A DNA stretch of 64,000 bases. Origin: CAYUJH01 sp964394585 (GTDB lineage Bacteria; Bacteroidota; Bacteroidia; Cytophagales; Flammeovirgaceae). The notes beneath the pieces are model-generated. The model did not search any database, was not told the DNA's origin, and was given only the letters and a program-made list of their open reading frames with translations. How positions within the stretch are numbered: position 1 is the first letter of the stretch; every line of letters begins with the position of its first letter. The translations under genes and the position numbers were made by a program. The stretch lies in NCBI GenBank assembly GCA_964394585.1, contig CAYMYI010000001.1:62001-126000 (forward strand). The letters are read 5' to 3'. This document shows positions 15,994 to 25,643 of the stretch, piece after piece.

Positions 15994-18939
15994 TTATAAG
16001 TTTTTTAATCGCTCTTTTGCTTGGGCAACTACTGCGGGATCTTTGCTATTTTCCACAATAGAATTTAGCGTGGCTTTCGCCTGGAAAGTATTGCCCAAAT
16101 CGGTATAATTATCGGCGATGAGTAAAAATGCTTCGTATACCCATTTGAGGTATCCTTCGTAATTTTTTCGCACATTAATGAGCGCTTGAGTGCTTTCTTC
16201 GTAAAGCCCTTGTTTGCGCAATGCCAGCCCTATGTAATATTGCGCTTGTGCGCCGTTTTCATCTTGGGCGGTTTGGGTTGTGCGCTGCAACTGCACAATC
16301 GCCTCGGCGAAACGGTCTTGGGCATATAATACTTTACCGAGGTAGAGTTGAGCTCCGGTTTTATATTTCACAATATTTTCGTCGAGGATTCTGCGGGCAT
16401 AAATCTGTACGGCTTCATAGTCTTCTATTTCGTAGTAAGAGCGCATCAGCCCATCGAGCGATGCCTCTAAATAGCGTTTCTGTTCGGTTAAGTTGGGTAA
16501 ATCGAGATAATAACTAATCGCTTTCGAATAGTTTTTTATTTCGAATTCTAAGTTTGCCAAATTCCGGACGGCACGAGCCTTAAAATCGCCCTGTACAAAC
16601 TCATAACTTTCTATCGCTTTTTGTTTCTCTCCTAAAATCTCATAACAATACCCAAGCATATAGTAAGCGTCATCGGCATAACGTGTTTTTTCAGCTTTTA
16701 AAATAAATGATTTTAAAGAGATGATTGCCCTTTCGTATTGCCCGTTATTAAATGGAATTTTAGCTAATTCAAATTCTTGCGCTAAGGTAGCTGTACTCGC
16801 CGGATTTGCCTCTTTAAAAATTCGTAAGTAGGTGTTTAGATCGTTTACGGCGTATCCTTTCGCATTTATTTCTTGTAGCGATTGAATGGCACTTTCTGCC
16901 ATTTTATGCTTGGGGTTCGTATCCAGAATTTTTTTGTAATCTGCCACTGCATTGGCAGGTTGCTCAATCATGGTATATGCCAATGCCCGCCGTGCGTAGG
17001 CATACAATAATAAGTTACTTTCCGGATGCTCGTTAATTAGCTTGCTGAACCACTCAATGGAGGCTTCACGGCGTCCGTTTTCAAAGTAGATCTGCGCTTT
17101 TTCGAACAAGGCGTTATCGCGGTGTTTCGAGTCGGGGAAATCGTTAATTACCCGATCGAGGGAAATATTCGCATCGTTTAAGCGCCCGTAGGCTTTGTAA
17201 GTTACCCCTTTTTGGTAATGGATATAGCTCGAAAGCGACGACTCGCTTTGCAAAGCAGCATTGTACACATTTAGTGCGTTTTCGTAGTTTTTTCCCACAT
17301 AATAGCAATCGGCAAGTCGCACAAGGGCATCAAGCTTTTTATCGCGGTTGGTATCGCGCGATTCCTGTATATACGAACGGAAAAAGGGAATCGCTTGCTC
17401 ATATTGCTGCGTGTTATAATACGAATACCCCAAGCCGTATAGGGCTTTATCGTATTGTAAGGTATTTTTCTTTACTAATTGATAGAAAAGTAATGCGGTG
17501 TCGTATCGGTTGGCAAACGAATAAATCTCCCCTAACCAATAATAGGATAGGTTGGTAAATTCTTCGTCCATAGGGTACCGTAGAGCCTCTTTGAGCATGT
17601 TTGCCGCTTCGCGAAATTCTAAATCGCCATAATGTTGTACGGCTTTATTATATGCTATGCGCTGATAGGCTGCTTTAATTTTATCGCTTTTAGGATTGAT
17701 TTGCCGAATCCCTTGCAAGGCTTTGGTGTAATCGCCGGTTTGCGTGTAGGCTTCCGTGGAAAACGAATAGATTTCTTGCAGATGTTCGCCTCGGGGAAAT
17801 GTTTTTTCGTAGTATTCAGCACCTTCAATTACACGGCTAAAATACTCTAAATCGAAATTTACTTTTACATAGTAATATCCCCCTTTTTCTTGCATGCGAG
17901 GCTCGTAAGTAAGCCTGCGGCATTTATCGAATGCAGCAATTGCCAATTGCTTTTCCCCAAGGCTAATATAGCTAATCCCCAAATGATACCCCGATACTTG
18001 CGCGAGGGTATCGGCACCGTCGGCAGCAATACTCAAATATTTGACGGCTTGCTGGCGCTGGTCGGTTTTAAAATAGGAATACCCTAAGCGATAGTTAACT
18101 CCTCTGCCCGATTGTTTCGGATAGAGTTTCACATACGGTTCCATGTAGCGGATGGCATTTTCATAATCTTTTTTATCGAAGTAACATTCCCCTGCCAAAA
18201 GGCTCAATTCTTCAGGGATTACTTCCCCCTGGCTTTCAAGTTCTTGGACAAAAAACAGCACCTCGTCGTACTTTTTTTGGCGGTAAAAAATGGTTGCCCG
18301 CAAAATATTGCTTTCGGTGCGAAATGCCCGTCCCCTGCCGGCTACTTCTAAATCTTTGAGGGCGAGTTCGTTATTCCCTTCCTGATAGGCAATGTGCCCA
18401 GCGTAATAGCTTGCCATTTCGGCATAGGCATGGTTCCCTCCTTTCACTAGATTTAAAATGGGTTTGGCTTGCGCATAGCGATTTAGGTGAAAATATGCAT
18501 ACCCCAATTGGAACGATGCCTTCAAATCGGCATCGGTTACTACGTTGGTAATGTTGGCTTTTTCTAAATAATCAATCGTTTGGCGGTAGTTGCCTTTGTT
18601 GTAGTAGTAGTTGCCCAGCCGGTAATAGGCTTGCCTCGATTGCGGATGTGCTGGGTTCGCTTGGGTAAGCTCGGTCAGTTGGGTAATCCCGTCGGGGTTT
18701 TGTAACTCCAAGGCACAGAAAGCTGCATAAAATTGGGCTTCGGTAGCACGGGGTGGCGTCGGGTTTTGAGCGATATAGCGATTAAATTTTCGGTAAGCGC
18801 CAGTGTATTGCCGTTTGTCGTACAGGTTGAGGGCATTGCGAAACAGCACATCTTCGGCTGTTTCTGCAAGTGTATTTTGCCCCTGCACCATCATGGCATA
18901 CATACTCGTGATAAAAAGCAATAGAATACGTTTTTGCAT
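15994..18939 (-). CDS. large secreted tetratricopeptide-repeat protein
   Basis: This 981-aa protein has a signal peptide ending near residue 20 (YAMMVQGQ) and almost continuous TPR helices from about residue 25 to the end. Repeated patterns include AYYRLGNYYYNKGNYRQTIDYL, YGLGYSYYNTQQYEQAIPFF and DDAYYMLGYCYEILGEKQKAIESY, each about 34-37 residues. It is a scaffold-type periplasmic or outer-membrane-associated protein, likely a lipid-free soluble solenoid (no lipobox seen). Its neighbour 12 bp downstream is a beta-barrel, so a periplasmic TPR partner for that barrel, analogous in logic to BamD-type or SprE-like proteins, is plausible but unproven. Confidence 0.85.
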   Translation of the reverse strand: MQKRILLLFITSMYAMMVQGQNTLAETAEDVLFRNALNLYDKRQYTGAYRKFNRYIAQNPTPPRATEAQFYAAFCALELQNPDGITQLTELTQANPAHPQSRQAYYRLGNYYYNKGNYRQTIDYLEKANITNVVTDADLKASFQLGYAYFHLNRYAQAKPILNLVKGGNHAYAEMASYYAGHIAYQEGNNELALKDLEVAGRGRAFRTESNILRATIFYRQKKYDEVLFFVQELESQGEVIPEELSLLAGECYFDKKDYENAIRYMEPYVKLYPKQSGRGVNYRLGYSYFKTDQRQQAVKYLSIAADGADTLAQVSGYHLGISYISLGEKQLAIAAFDKCRRLTYEPRMQEKGGYYYVKVNFDLEYFSRVIEGAEYYEKTFPRGEHLQEIYSFSTEAYTQTGDYTKALQGIRQINPKSDKIKAAYQRIAYNKAVQHYGDLEFREAANMLKEALRYPMDEEFTNLSYYWLGEIYSFANRYDTALLFYQLVKKNTLQYDKALYGLGYSYYNTQQYEQAIPFFRSYIQESRDTNRDKKLDALVRLADCYYVGKNYENALNVYNAALQSESSLSSYIHYQKGVTYKAYGRLNDANISLDRVINDFPDSKHRDNALFEKAQIYFENGRREASIEWFSKLINEHPESNLLLYAYARRALAYTMIEQPANAVADYKKILDTNPKHKMAESAIQSLQEINAKGYAVNDLNTYLRIFKEANPASTATLAQEFELAKIPFNNGQYERAIISLKSFILKAEKTRYADDAYYMLGYCYEILGEKQKAIESYEFVQGDFKARAVRNLANLEFEIKNYSKAISYYLDLPNLTEQKRYLEASLDGLMRSYYEIEDYEAVQIYARRILDENIVKYKTGAQLYLGKVLYAQDRFAEAIVQLQRTTQTAQDENGAQAQYYIGLALRKQGLYEESTQALINVRKNYEGYLKWVYEAFLLIADNYTDLGNTFQAKATLNSIVENSKDPAVVAQAKERLKNL

Positions 18940-19026
18940 GGATTCTTTGGGTATTTTGACGATAGTTTTTGAATGTTGCGCAAATGCTTTTGTGGTGCTT
19001 TACGCGCGAACGCACCAATTTAATAG

Positions 19027-19059
19027 AAAAAAGCCTTGAAATACCAAATTTCAAGACTT
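19027..19059 (-). terminator. rho-independent terminator after the LysM gene
   Basis: On the minus strand: CTTGAAAT - TTGGT - ATTTCAAG (pairing 19048-19055 with 19035-19042, extended by AAG/CTT outside) followed by six T (19027-19032). It lies 73 bp past the LysM stop codon and upstream of the TPR gene, so those two genes are separate transcription units. Confidence 0.7.
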
Positions 19060-19131
19060 ATACCATACGTGCTTTTGCCAAGAAAGATTAATTTATAAAT
19101 CAATTACTGGGTTTCTGAATCAAAAAAACAC

Positions 19132-21759
19132 TCAGGCGATAAACTTAGAGAGATCTGTATCACCTTTTTGCGCACTGAGGCTACTTGCCAAGAAATTGCT
19201 CCCGCGCTTGGCTATCCGGTCATCCAATGCACCAGCATCTTGCACAATAGCTTCTATAACCTGCACCTCGTCGATGGATTTGAGAAGTTCAGGGGTATCG
19301 AGCCGATTGGCAAGGGCTACTTTTTCAATCGCCGCTCGGAAGACTTCTCGCGTACGGTTCACCCATTGGTTTACCGTTAGGTCAATCATCAGCCCTAAGC
19401 CCATAGGCGAGCAGATAATTTCGGTGAGCGGAATTTGTTGCAATGCCATATTCCCCGCGTTAATATCAGTTTTTATTTTTAACGCAGGTTTCACGTAGCC
19501 TTCTACCGCCGCTTCAATTTGGCAAGCAATGAACTCTAGTCGATGCCCTGCCCGAATAAACGGCCCATACAACTCTTTATCGAGCGCAATTGCTTTTTCG
19601 GCAGCTTCTCCGGTTTTTTCAAAGTTGCCATCGGTATTGTACAAATCGAATACTTTGAGTTCTCCGGCTACAATTTTATTCCCGCTATAAATAGGGTCAA
19701 CATCGATACCACATTCGCAGAAGTACTCTTCGAACAACTTAGGCTGGCGTGCTTTCATCAGTGCCATTACAGCGCCCAAACCGCCGCCTGCTCCTGCAAA
19801 TTGAATGAATCCATACGAGAAAATCGCTTTATCAAAGGTGTTGATTGCATCGAAATTACCCTCGTGTGCCGAAACGTACTGCACAGCTTTTGCCAGGGTT
19901 TCATCGAGCCCTAAGTTAGTGAATAACTCTAAGGGGATTTCGGGGTTCGCAGTCCCTTTGAACGATACTCCGCGGTAATCGACGGTATGGCGGCTCACAT
20001 GAAAATTATTGAATTTAGAAGCTATCTTTTCTCGCTTTTCGTAGGGGTGCGGTACAGTAAGGGTATACTCGGTGTACTCTTCTAACAGTTTATACGTGAG
20101 GTCGCCAGGGCTAACCACACCTCGGTGGTAGCTTACCCCATCGAGCAGGTCGTGCCGTTTGGGTTCTTCCATCCAAAAATCTACTTTAAAATAGTTTTGA
20201 AGTGCTTCGATGGCAGCAATAGTTTTAGGAATGCTCCCCGACCATAGCGGCCGGGTGCCTAGCTTTTCTTGCAGTTCAAAGGGATCTTCTCCGTGCGCTT
20301 CAGGCAAAAAGGAAAGTTGCATCAACCGATTTTGAACGTTGTCAACATCGGCGGGGTACATCCGTTCTACATTGCCTACAGCACCTTTCAATCCGTACTC
20401 GAATACTTCTTCGCCGTTTACATAACTCAAATCGAAATCGCGACGCGCCTTGCGGATTTTTCGCGCTGTTTTTTTGAGGTGTTTAGGAATAGGGATTTGG
20501 TTAGGTTTGGGGATATCAAGCCGATCGCCTACGTTGATGCGCGTATTCTCCAAATCGTTATACTCCATGATTTCTTCGACCGATACGTTGTGCATCCGAG
20601 CAATTTTCGACAGCCAATCGCCTTTTTTCACAATGTATCGCTTGGTTTTCCGTTTTTGGTTGTTTTCAGGAGCTTCCGGCTCCGTTTCAGGAGTGGAGGC
20701 ACCTTCAGGGCGAATGCGTAATTTCTGCCCAGGGTAAATGGTGGCTTGTGCCGAAAGCCCATTCAAAGTAAGCAGTTCTTGCCGGCTGATGCTGAACTTG
20801 TTCGAAATCGCAAACAAAGAATCGCCACGCTGTACAGTATAAAATGTTGGTGCTTCAGATTCCGAGGCGGGAGAAGGCGCAGCCCCCTCTCGAATCAACA
20901 AACGCTGCCCGGGAAATATCGTAGCCTGCGGAGCGAGTTGGTTCAGTTCGCGCAATTGCTGAATGGAAAGTCCATGTTTCTGAGCAATGCCAAATAACGA
21001 GTCGCCTCGTTGCACCACGTAATATTCAGGCGTTTCAGGTTCGTGTTTTTCTGTTGGCATATCTTCGGGAGCTCGAACATCGGCGGGATCTGCCACTGCT
21101 AAGGTTTGCCCAGGTGTTAGGTAACTGCCCTGCGCTAGTGTGTTCCACTCCATTAGTTGCTTTGCCGTTACGCCGTGCTTCACAGCAATGCCGTACAACG
21201 AATCTCCTGGTTTCACGATATAGGTTTTCGCAGCATTTTGCACCGCTTCAGGGGCAGGCAAAGGTTTCACACGCAAAGTTTGACCGGGATAAATAGATGC
21301 CTCCATACCTAAGCCGTTCATTTCGAGTAGCTCGTTGAGTCTAATTCCAAATTGGTTGGCAATCCGCAGTAAGGAGTCGCCGCGTTGTACCACGTATTCT
21401 TCTTGAGAAGAACGCCGTACTGCTGCCTCTCCTGCCGGGGCAGGCTTACTACGCACAATGAGTTGCTGACCAGGGAAAATCGCCGTATCTGCTTCAAGGT
21501 TGTTAAGCTTGCGCAGTTTTTCCACCGATACTAAAAACCGATTAGCAATAGTAAAAAGTGAATCGCCTCGTGTAACGGTGTACACTTCGTGCTGCAATTC
21601 TTCCATCACCTCTGGTTCTTTGCGTACCGTAAGCACTTGTCCTACTTTCAGGGAGTCGTTACTTGTCAAATCGTTAAGGGTTCGCAACTCTCCTACCGTT
21701 AAGTTGTATTGTCGAGCAATTCTAAACAGGGTTTCTCCTCGTTGAACGGTGTGTGTCAT
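19132..21759 (-). CDS. seven-LysM protein with lysozyme-like C-terminal domain, no signal peptide
   Basis: This 875-aa protein opens directly with a LysM motif (THTVQRGETLFRIARQYNLT). Six further LysM units follow to about residue 430, each with YxVxxGDSLxxIA...N...PGQxLxI and Pro/Glu linkers. The C-terminal half (about 550-800) contains VSAHEGNF with Glu633, then SYGFIQFAG with Gln653; a Glu followed about 20 residues later by G-[FL]-[IM]-Q is the GH23/lysozyme arrangement, so Glu633 is the candidate catalytic acid. No export signal exists: an in-frame stop lies six codons upstream of the start. It may be released by lysis, carried by a secretion apparatus or act from the cytoplasm. Function is inferred from motifs only. 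Confidence 0.75.
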   Translation of the reverse strand: MTHTVQRGETLFRIARQYNLTVGELRTLNDLTSNDSLKVGQVLTVRKEPEVMEELQHEVYTVTRGDSLFTIANRFLVSVEKLRKLNNLEADTAIFPGQQLIVRSKPAPAGEAAVRRSSQEEYVVQRGDSLLRIANQFGIRLNELLEMNGLGMEASIYPGQTLRVKPLPAPEAVQNAAKTYIVKPGDSLYGIAVKHGVTAKQLMEWNTLAQGSYLTPGQTLAVADPADVRAPEDMPTEKHEPETPEYYVVQRGDSLFGIAQKHGLSIQQLRELNQLAPQATIFPGQRLLIREGAAPSPASESEAPTFYTVQRGDSLFAISNKFSISRQELLTLNGLSAQATIYPGQKLRIRPEGASTPETEPEAPENNQKRKTKRYIVKKGDWLSKIARMHNVSVEEIMEYNDLENTRINVGDRLDIPKPNQIPIPKHLKKTARKIRKARRDFDLSYVNGEEVFEYGLKGAVGNVERMYPADVDNVQNRLMQLSFLPEAHGEDPFELQEKLGTRPLWSGSIPKTIAAIEALQNYFKVDFWMEEPKRHDLLDGVSYHRGVVSPGDLTYKLLEEYTEYTLTVPHPYEKREKIASKFNNFHVSRHTVDYRGVSFKGTANPEIPLELFTNLGLDETLAKAVQYVSAHEGNFDAINTFDKAIFSYGFIQFAGAGGGLGAVMALMKARQPKLFEEYFCECGIDVDPIYSGNKIVAGELKVFDLYNTDGNFEKTGEAAEKAIALDKELYGPFIRAGHRLEFIACQIEAAVEGYVKPALKIKTDINAGNMALQQIPLTEIICSPMGLGLMIDLTVNQWVNRTREVFRAAIEKVALANRLDTPELLKSIDEVQVIEAIVQDAGALDDRIAKRGSNFLASSLSAQKGDTDLSKFIA

Positions 21760-21980
21760 ATGATTTTTTTGAAGTTAAGTTCAGTACTTGGTTACTATGA
21801 GAGGACTTCCAGCATACGGCGCGTGGGAAATTCTGTCATAAATTAGAAAAAAAAGTGGATACGTCCTTATCTCAGCAAGCGAATGCCACGAGCCTTCTAC
21901 AAAACTTTCCTTTACAAGTACCTCTGCACACGATGTAAAATTTCATAGATTCGAAAACATATTTTTAAAAAAGATATACC

Positions 21981-23328
21981 ATGAAACAGCCACAAAATGT
22001 AATAGGATGGTCGGTAACCGTTGCTCTTGCAGGGTTTCTATTTGGGTTTGATACCGTTGTGATTTCCGGTGCCAACCAACCGATTAAAGCACTTTGGAAT
22101 ACTTCCCCTTGGTTTCATGGAACCTTTATCATGTCGATGGCGCTATGGGGTACGGTCATAGGGGCGTTATTAGGCGGTATCCCTTGCGAAGTGTGCGGCA
22201 GAAAAAAGACTCTTTTCTGGATTGGCGTCTTGTATTTTGTTTCTGCCATAGGCTCTGCCCTAGCCCCCGACCCTTACACGTTCTCATTCTTTCGGTTTAT
22301 AGGGGGGGGTAGGCGTTGGGGCTTCTTCAGTCGCCTCTCCAACGTATATTTCAGAAATTGTAAATGCCAAAAATCGGGGAAAACTCGTTGCCCTTTATCA
22401 GTTTAATATTGTATTCGGCATCTTAATCGCCTTCATTTCTAACTACTTGCTTAAAGGTGTTGGAGGCGCAAACGATTGGCGGTTCATGCTTGGGGTAGAA
22501 GGCATCCCCGCCTTCGTCTATATGCTGATGGTACTTCAAGTTCCCAACAGCCCACGTTGGCTTGTATTGCGACGTAACCAAAGCCAAAAAGCATTGCAAA
22601 TATTAGAGCGTATTATGCCCAAAGAAGATGCCCAGAATACTCTAACTGAAATTGAAGCTGACCGGCTCAGCGATGCACAAAAACCAACTCCTTTATTTTC
22701 AAAGCACTATCGGAAGCCCCTGTTATTAGCCTTTTTAATTGCGTTTTTCAATCAGTTATCCGGTATTAATTTTATTTTATACTATGCTCCGGAATTACTC
22801 GAAAAAGCAGGGTTAGCGGCAAAAGAATCCCTCTTTAATTCCATTGCTATCGGAGGAGTTAATTTAATATTTACATTACTAGGTATGTATTTAATCGATA
22901 AAGCTGGCAGAAAGCAGCTCATGTACCTAGGTTCGGTAGGGTATATTGTAAGCCTTTCCATGGTTTCCTACGGATATTTTAGCAGTACCGGCTCAGCGTT
23001 TTTGCTTACGTTTATTTTGATGTTCATCGCTGCTCATGCCATAGGGCAAGGCGCTGTAATTTGGGTATTTATTTCAGAAATATTTCCCAACCAAGTTCGA
23101 GCGATGGGGCAATCATTCGGGACGGGCACCCATTGGGTTTTTGCTGCCCTTATCACCATGCTTACACCTATTTTTATCGATAGCGAAGGAGGAATTTTTG
23201 CCGAGAATCCTTACCCAGTTTTTGCTTTTTTTGCCTTTTTTATGGTATTGCAACTACTCTTTGTATGGCTGCTTATGCCTGAAACCAAAGGGGTTTCCCT
23301 TGAAAAACTAGAAAAAAAGATGGAATAA
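21981..23328 (+). pseudogene. sugar-porter MFS transporter, interrupted by a frameshift in a G8 tract
   Basis: Two frames together spell a complete sugar porter of about 448 residues (XylE/GalP-like proton symporter). The first (21981 to about 22310) has GFLFGFDTVVISGA, the start of TM1. The second (about 22310-23328) has GRKQLMYLG, PNSPRWLVLRR and the sugar-porter C-terminal PETKGVSLE. They meet at eight G's (22302-22309); with seven, FIGGVGVGASSVASPTYISE reads through with no gap. Without correction the product stops at 22406 after about three TM helices. It may be a real indel, slippage-based on/off switching or a sequencing error. The substrate is probably a hexose or pentose. Confidence 0.85.
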
Positions 23329-23396
23329 GGTGTGGTATGTTTTTAGTAAAAATCTTATAGTTATTGCACGCTAAAGGCAATTAAGTGCGCCCGTTC

Positions 23397-24230
23397 TTAC
23401 TTACGAACCTGCCGCTTCTTTTTACGCCAGAACCGAATTAGTAAAATTAAAGCAATGGTTAGCACTACAAATGGCCATACATTCACTAAAAACACAAGGG
23501 ACCATACGAGGTTATTCCAGCCATTACGGAACCCTACGGCGAACTTTCCCCCAAAATTGGTTTCCTCAGGGATGCTCACATAAAAACGAATATTGAGTGT
23601 AGAAAAAGCCACCTGGTTGCTCAGGTATTTGAGGCGCCCTTCTGCCGACTCAATCTCTGAACGGATATTTCCTAACTCCCGCTCAATGTTAAGAATCTCG
23701 TTTACGTTTTTAGCTTTTTCGAGTAGTTGTAAATACCGCGTTTCGAGTTCTTTCTTGGTTTTGAGGCGTGCTTCCACATCGAGGAACTCTTCGGTTACAT
23801 CGCGAACGCCAATTTGCTTATGATCGAACTGCGTAACTCCTTCGGTAGCGGCTGCTAAAAAAGCATCAAAGTTTTCAGCTGGTATGCGCACTACTAATGT
23901 GGTGGTTTTACGCCCTACCGACTTGGAGGTTTCGTCCGAGGCAAGATACCCCCCAAAGTTTGCTAGTGCTGCGGTAACACGCTGGTGAGTCTGTTCTAAG
24001 TTTTCTACCTCAAACGCGATGCTCCCCTGTTTAATGAGCTTGCGTTCTATGGGTTCTGCCACCTCTACTACTTCGGCATCTTCGCTTCGCCGTTCTGCAA
24101 CTTTTGCCAACGTAGGCGCGGCTGCCGTGCCTTCCTCATAGGCAAACCCCTCTGAGTATTCGCCCCGTCCGCAGCTTATCAAAACGCTCCCTAGCAAAAT
24201 GCCGATGAGCCAAACATGCATCTTTTTCAT
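23397..24230 (-). CDS. DUF4349 membrane-anchored lipoprotein
   Basis: This 277-aa protein starts at the ATG at 24230, where the lipoprotein leader KKMHVWLIGILLGSVLISCG places the lipobox Cys near residue 20; a longer frame upstream has no leader and is unlikely. The body has the DUF4349 pattern: a conserved KLIKQGSIAFEV strand, NFGGYLASDETSKSVG, VRIPAENFDAFL, a coiled-coil of about 60 residues (VEARLKTKKELETRYLQLLEKAKNVNEILNIERELGNI region) and a C-terminal TM helix followed by a Lys/Arg-rich tail (RFWRKKKRQVRK). A lipid anchor plus a C-terminal TM helix is typical for this family. Its function is unknown. Confidence 0.85.
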   Translation of the reverse strand: MKKMHVWLIGILLGSVLISCGRGEYSEGFAYEEGTAAAPTLAKVAERRSEDAEVVEVAEPIERKLIKQGSIAFEVENLEQTHQRVTAALANFGGYLASDETSKSVGRKTTTLVVRIPAENFDAFLAAATEGVTQFDHKQIGVRDVTEEFLDVEARLKTKKELETRYLQLLEKAKNVNEILNIERELGNIRSEIESAEGRLKYLSNQVAFSTLNIRFYVSIPEETNFGGKFAVGFRNGWNNLVWSLVFLVNVWPFVVLTIALILLIRFWRKKKRQVRK

Positions 24231-24354
24231 AGAATTCAGTTTTAATTGGTACAACATTACAGTAGTTGAGTACACATTGATAATAAAAAACCTTTGCACT
24301 TTGTGGTAGAGATGCCACGGCAAGAAAAATTCCACAAAAAATGCTGAAGTTATT

Positions 24355-25479
24355 TTATAAGTGCGGTGCCATGGCTCGCTCTGAAGTGGCATTCCAACTG
24401 CTTATTTGTTTTTTGAACTGCCGAAGATTATCGTATACTTTTTTGCTGAAGGGGTCGGTTTCCGTAATTTCTTCCAACACTTCGTGGGCGTATTGCTTCA
24501 AGGCGTTGAGAACCGGTTCGGGGAATTTTTTGAGTTGTACATCGCTCTCTTGCAAGATTTTTTGTAGATAGAAATTATTTTTAGCTTCAAACTCTGATAG
24601 CACTAACATGTTGTACTTAGCCGAAACAGTTCGCACCATTTCTTGCAAATCGGCGGGGAGTTCTTCAAACGCTTTTTTATTGGCGAACATTTCGAGCGTG
24701 GGGCCAGGCTCGTGCCAACCGGGATAGTAGTAATACTTCGCTACTTTGTGAAAGCCCATAGTGTAATCGTGGTAGGGACCTATCCATTCCGTGGCATCTA
24801 TCACCCCGCGTTCCAAGTTAGTGTAAATCTCTCCGCCGGCTACGGTTACTGCTGCCCCACCGGCTTTGGAAAGCACCTTCCCTCCTAGCCCGGGAATACG
24901 CATTTTAATCCCTTTAAAATCTTCAATTTGATTGATTTCTCGATTGAACCATCCGCCCATTTGCACGCCGGTATTGCCACAAGGCAAAGGCAGTAAGCCA
25001 AACTTACCGTAGAGTTCTTCCCAAAGAGATAGCCCCCCGCCGTAATATAACCAGGCATTCATTTGCTGAGCATTAAAACCAAACGGCACCGCTCCAAAAA
25101 ACATAGCTGCCGGAATTTTCCCTGCCCAATAATACGCTACACCATGCGCCATCTGTACGGCACCTTGGGTAACCGCATCAAATACCTCGAGCGCCGGAAC
25201 GAGTTCGCCGGCTCCATACACTTTGAGTTTCAAACGCCCCGCCGACATCACCTCCAAATCTTTGGCGATTTTCACCACGGCCTCTCCCAAAACCGGAAAG
25301 TTAGGCGGCCATGTCGTAACGATGCGCCATTCATACGTTCGGGTACTTGTAATAGCAGGAGTATGAAGGGTTTTCTGGGGAGTTTCTGTATTGCAAGCGC
25401 TTGCCAATACTCCACTTCCTATCGCACCCGCTGCAAGGGTACTGCGCTTCAGGAATTTACGTCGTGCAAACAATTTCAT
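24355..25479 (-). CDS. TRAP transporter solute-binding protein (DctP family), Tat-exported
   Basis: This 374-aa protein has a twin-arginine leader (ARRKFLKRSTLAAGAIGSGVL) running into LASAC, so it may be a Tat-exported lipoprotein. The mature part is a DctP-type TRAP receptor: YEWRIVTTWPPNFPVLGE, AVTQGAVQMAHGVAYYWAGK, and KGIKMRIPGLGGKVLSKAGGAAVTVAGGEIYTNLERGVIDATEWIGPYHD, the conserved core with the carboxylate-binding Arg in MRIPG. Relatives bind alpha-keto acids, often as dimers. The small and large membrane subunits (DctQ, DctM) are not in this window, so it is an orphan here. Length is normal. Confidence 0.9.
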   Translation of the reverse strand: MKLFARRKFLKRSTLAAGAIGSGVLASACNTETPQKTLHTPAITSTRTYEWRIVTTWPPNFPVLGEAVVKIAKDLEVMSAGRLKLKVYGAGELVPALEVFDAVTQGAVQMAHGVAYYWAGKIPAAMFFGAVPFGFNAQQMNAWLYYGGGLSLWEELYGKFGLLPLPCGNTGVQMGGWFNREINQIEDFKGIKMRIPGLGGKVLSKAGGAAVTVAGGEIYTNLERGVIDATEWIGPYHDYTMGFHKVAKYYYYPGWHEPGPTLEMFANKKAFEELPADLQEMVRTVSAKYNMLVLSEFEAKNNFYLQKILQESDVQLKKFPEPVLNALKQYAHEVLEEITETDPFSKKVYDNLRQFKKQISSWNATSERAMAPHL

Positions 25480-25643
25480 AAGCTGTATTATTCTTTTGAT
25501 GAAATATACATAACCTGACTCTTTTTATGGAATATGGGCATTGTTTGGTTCTCTTCAGCAAATCCTTTGTAACTTCAAAAGAGTTTTCTGAAAAGGGCAA
25601 TGTATTCACGCATTCCTTTCGTTACTGATGTATACGAGCTAAA

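Noticed and set aside
19132..21759. Repeated elements of about 55-75 residues looking like a DNA repeat array
   Set aside because: These are LysM protein repeats, diverged at DNA level; not a CRISPR or satellite array.
24231..24392. Longer N-terminus for the DUF4349 protein
   Set aside because: It would destroy the lipoprotein leader; ATG 24230 gives a clear lipobox.
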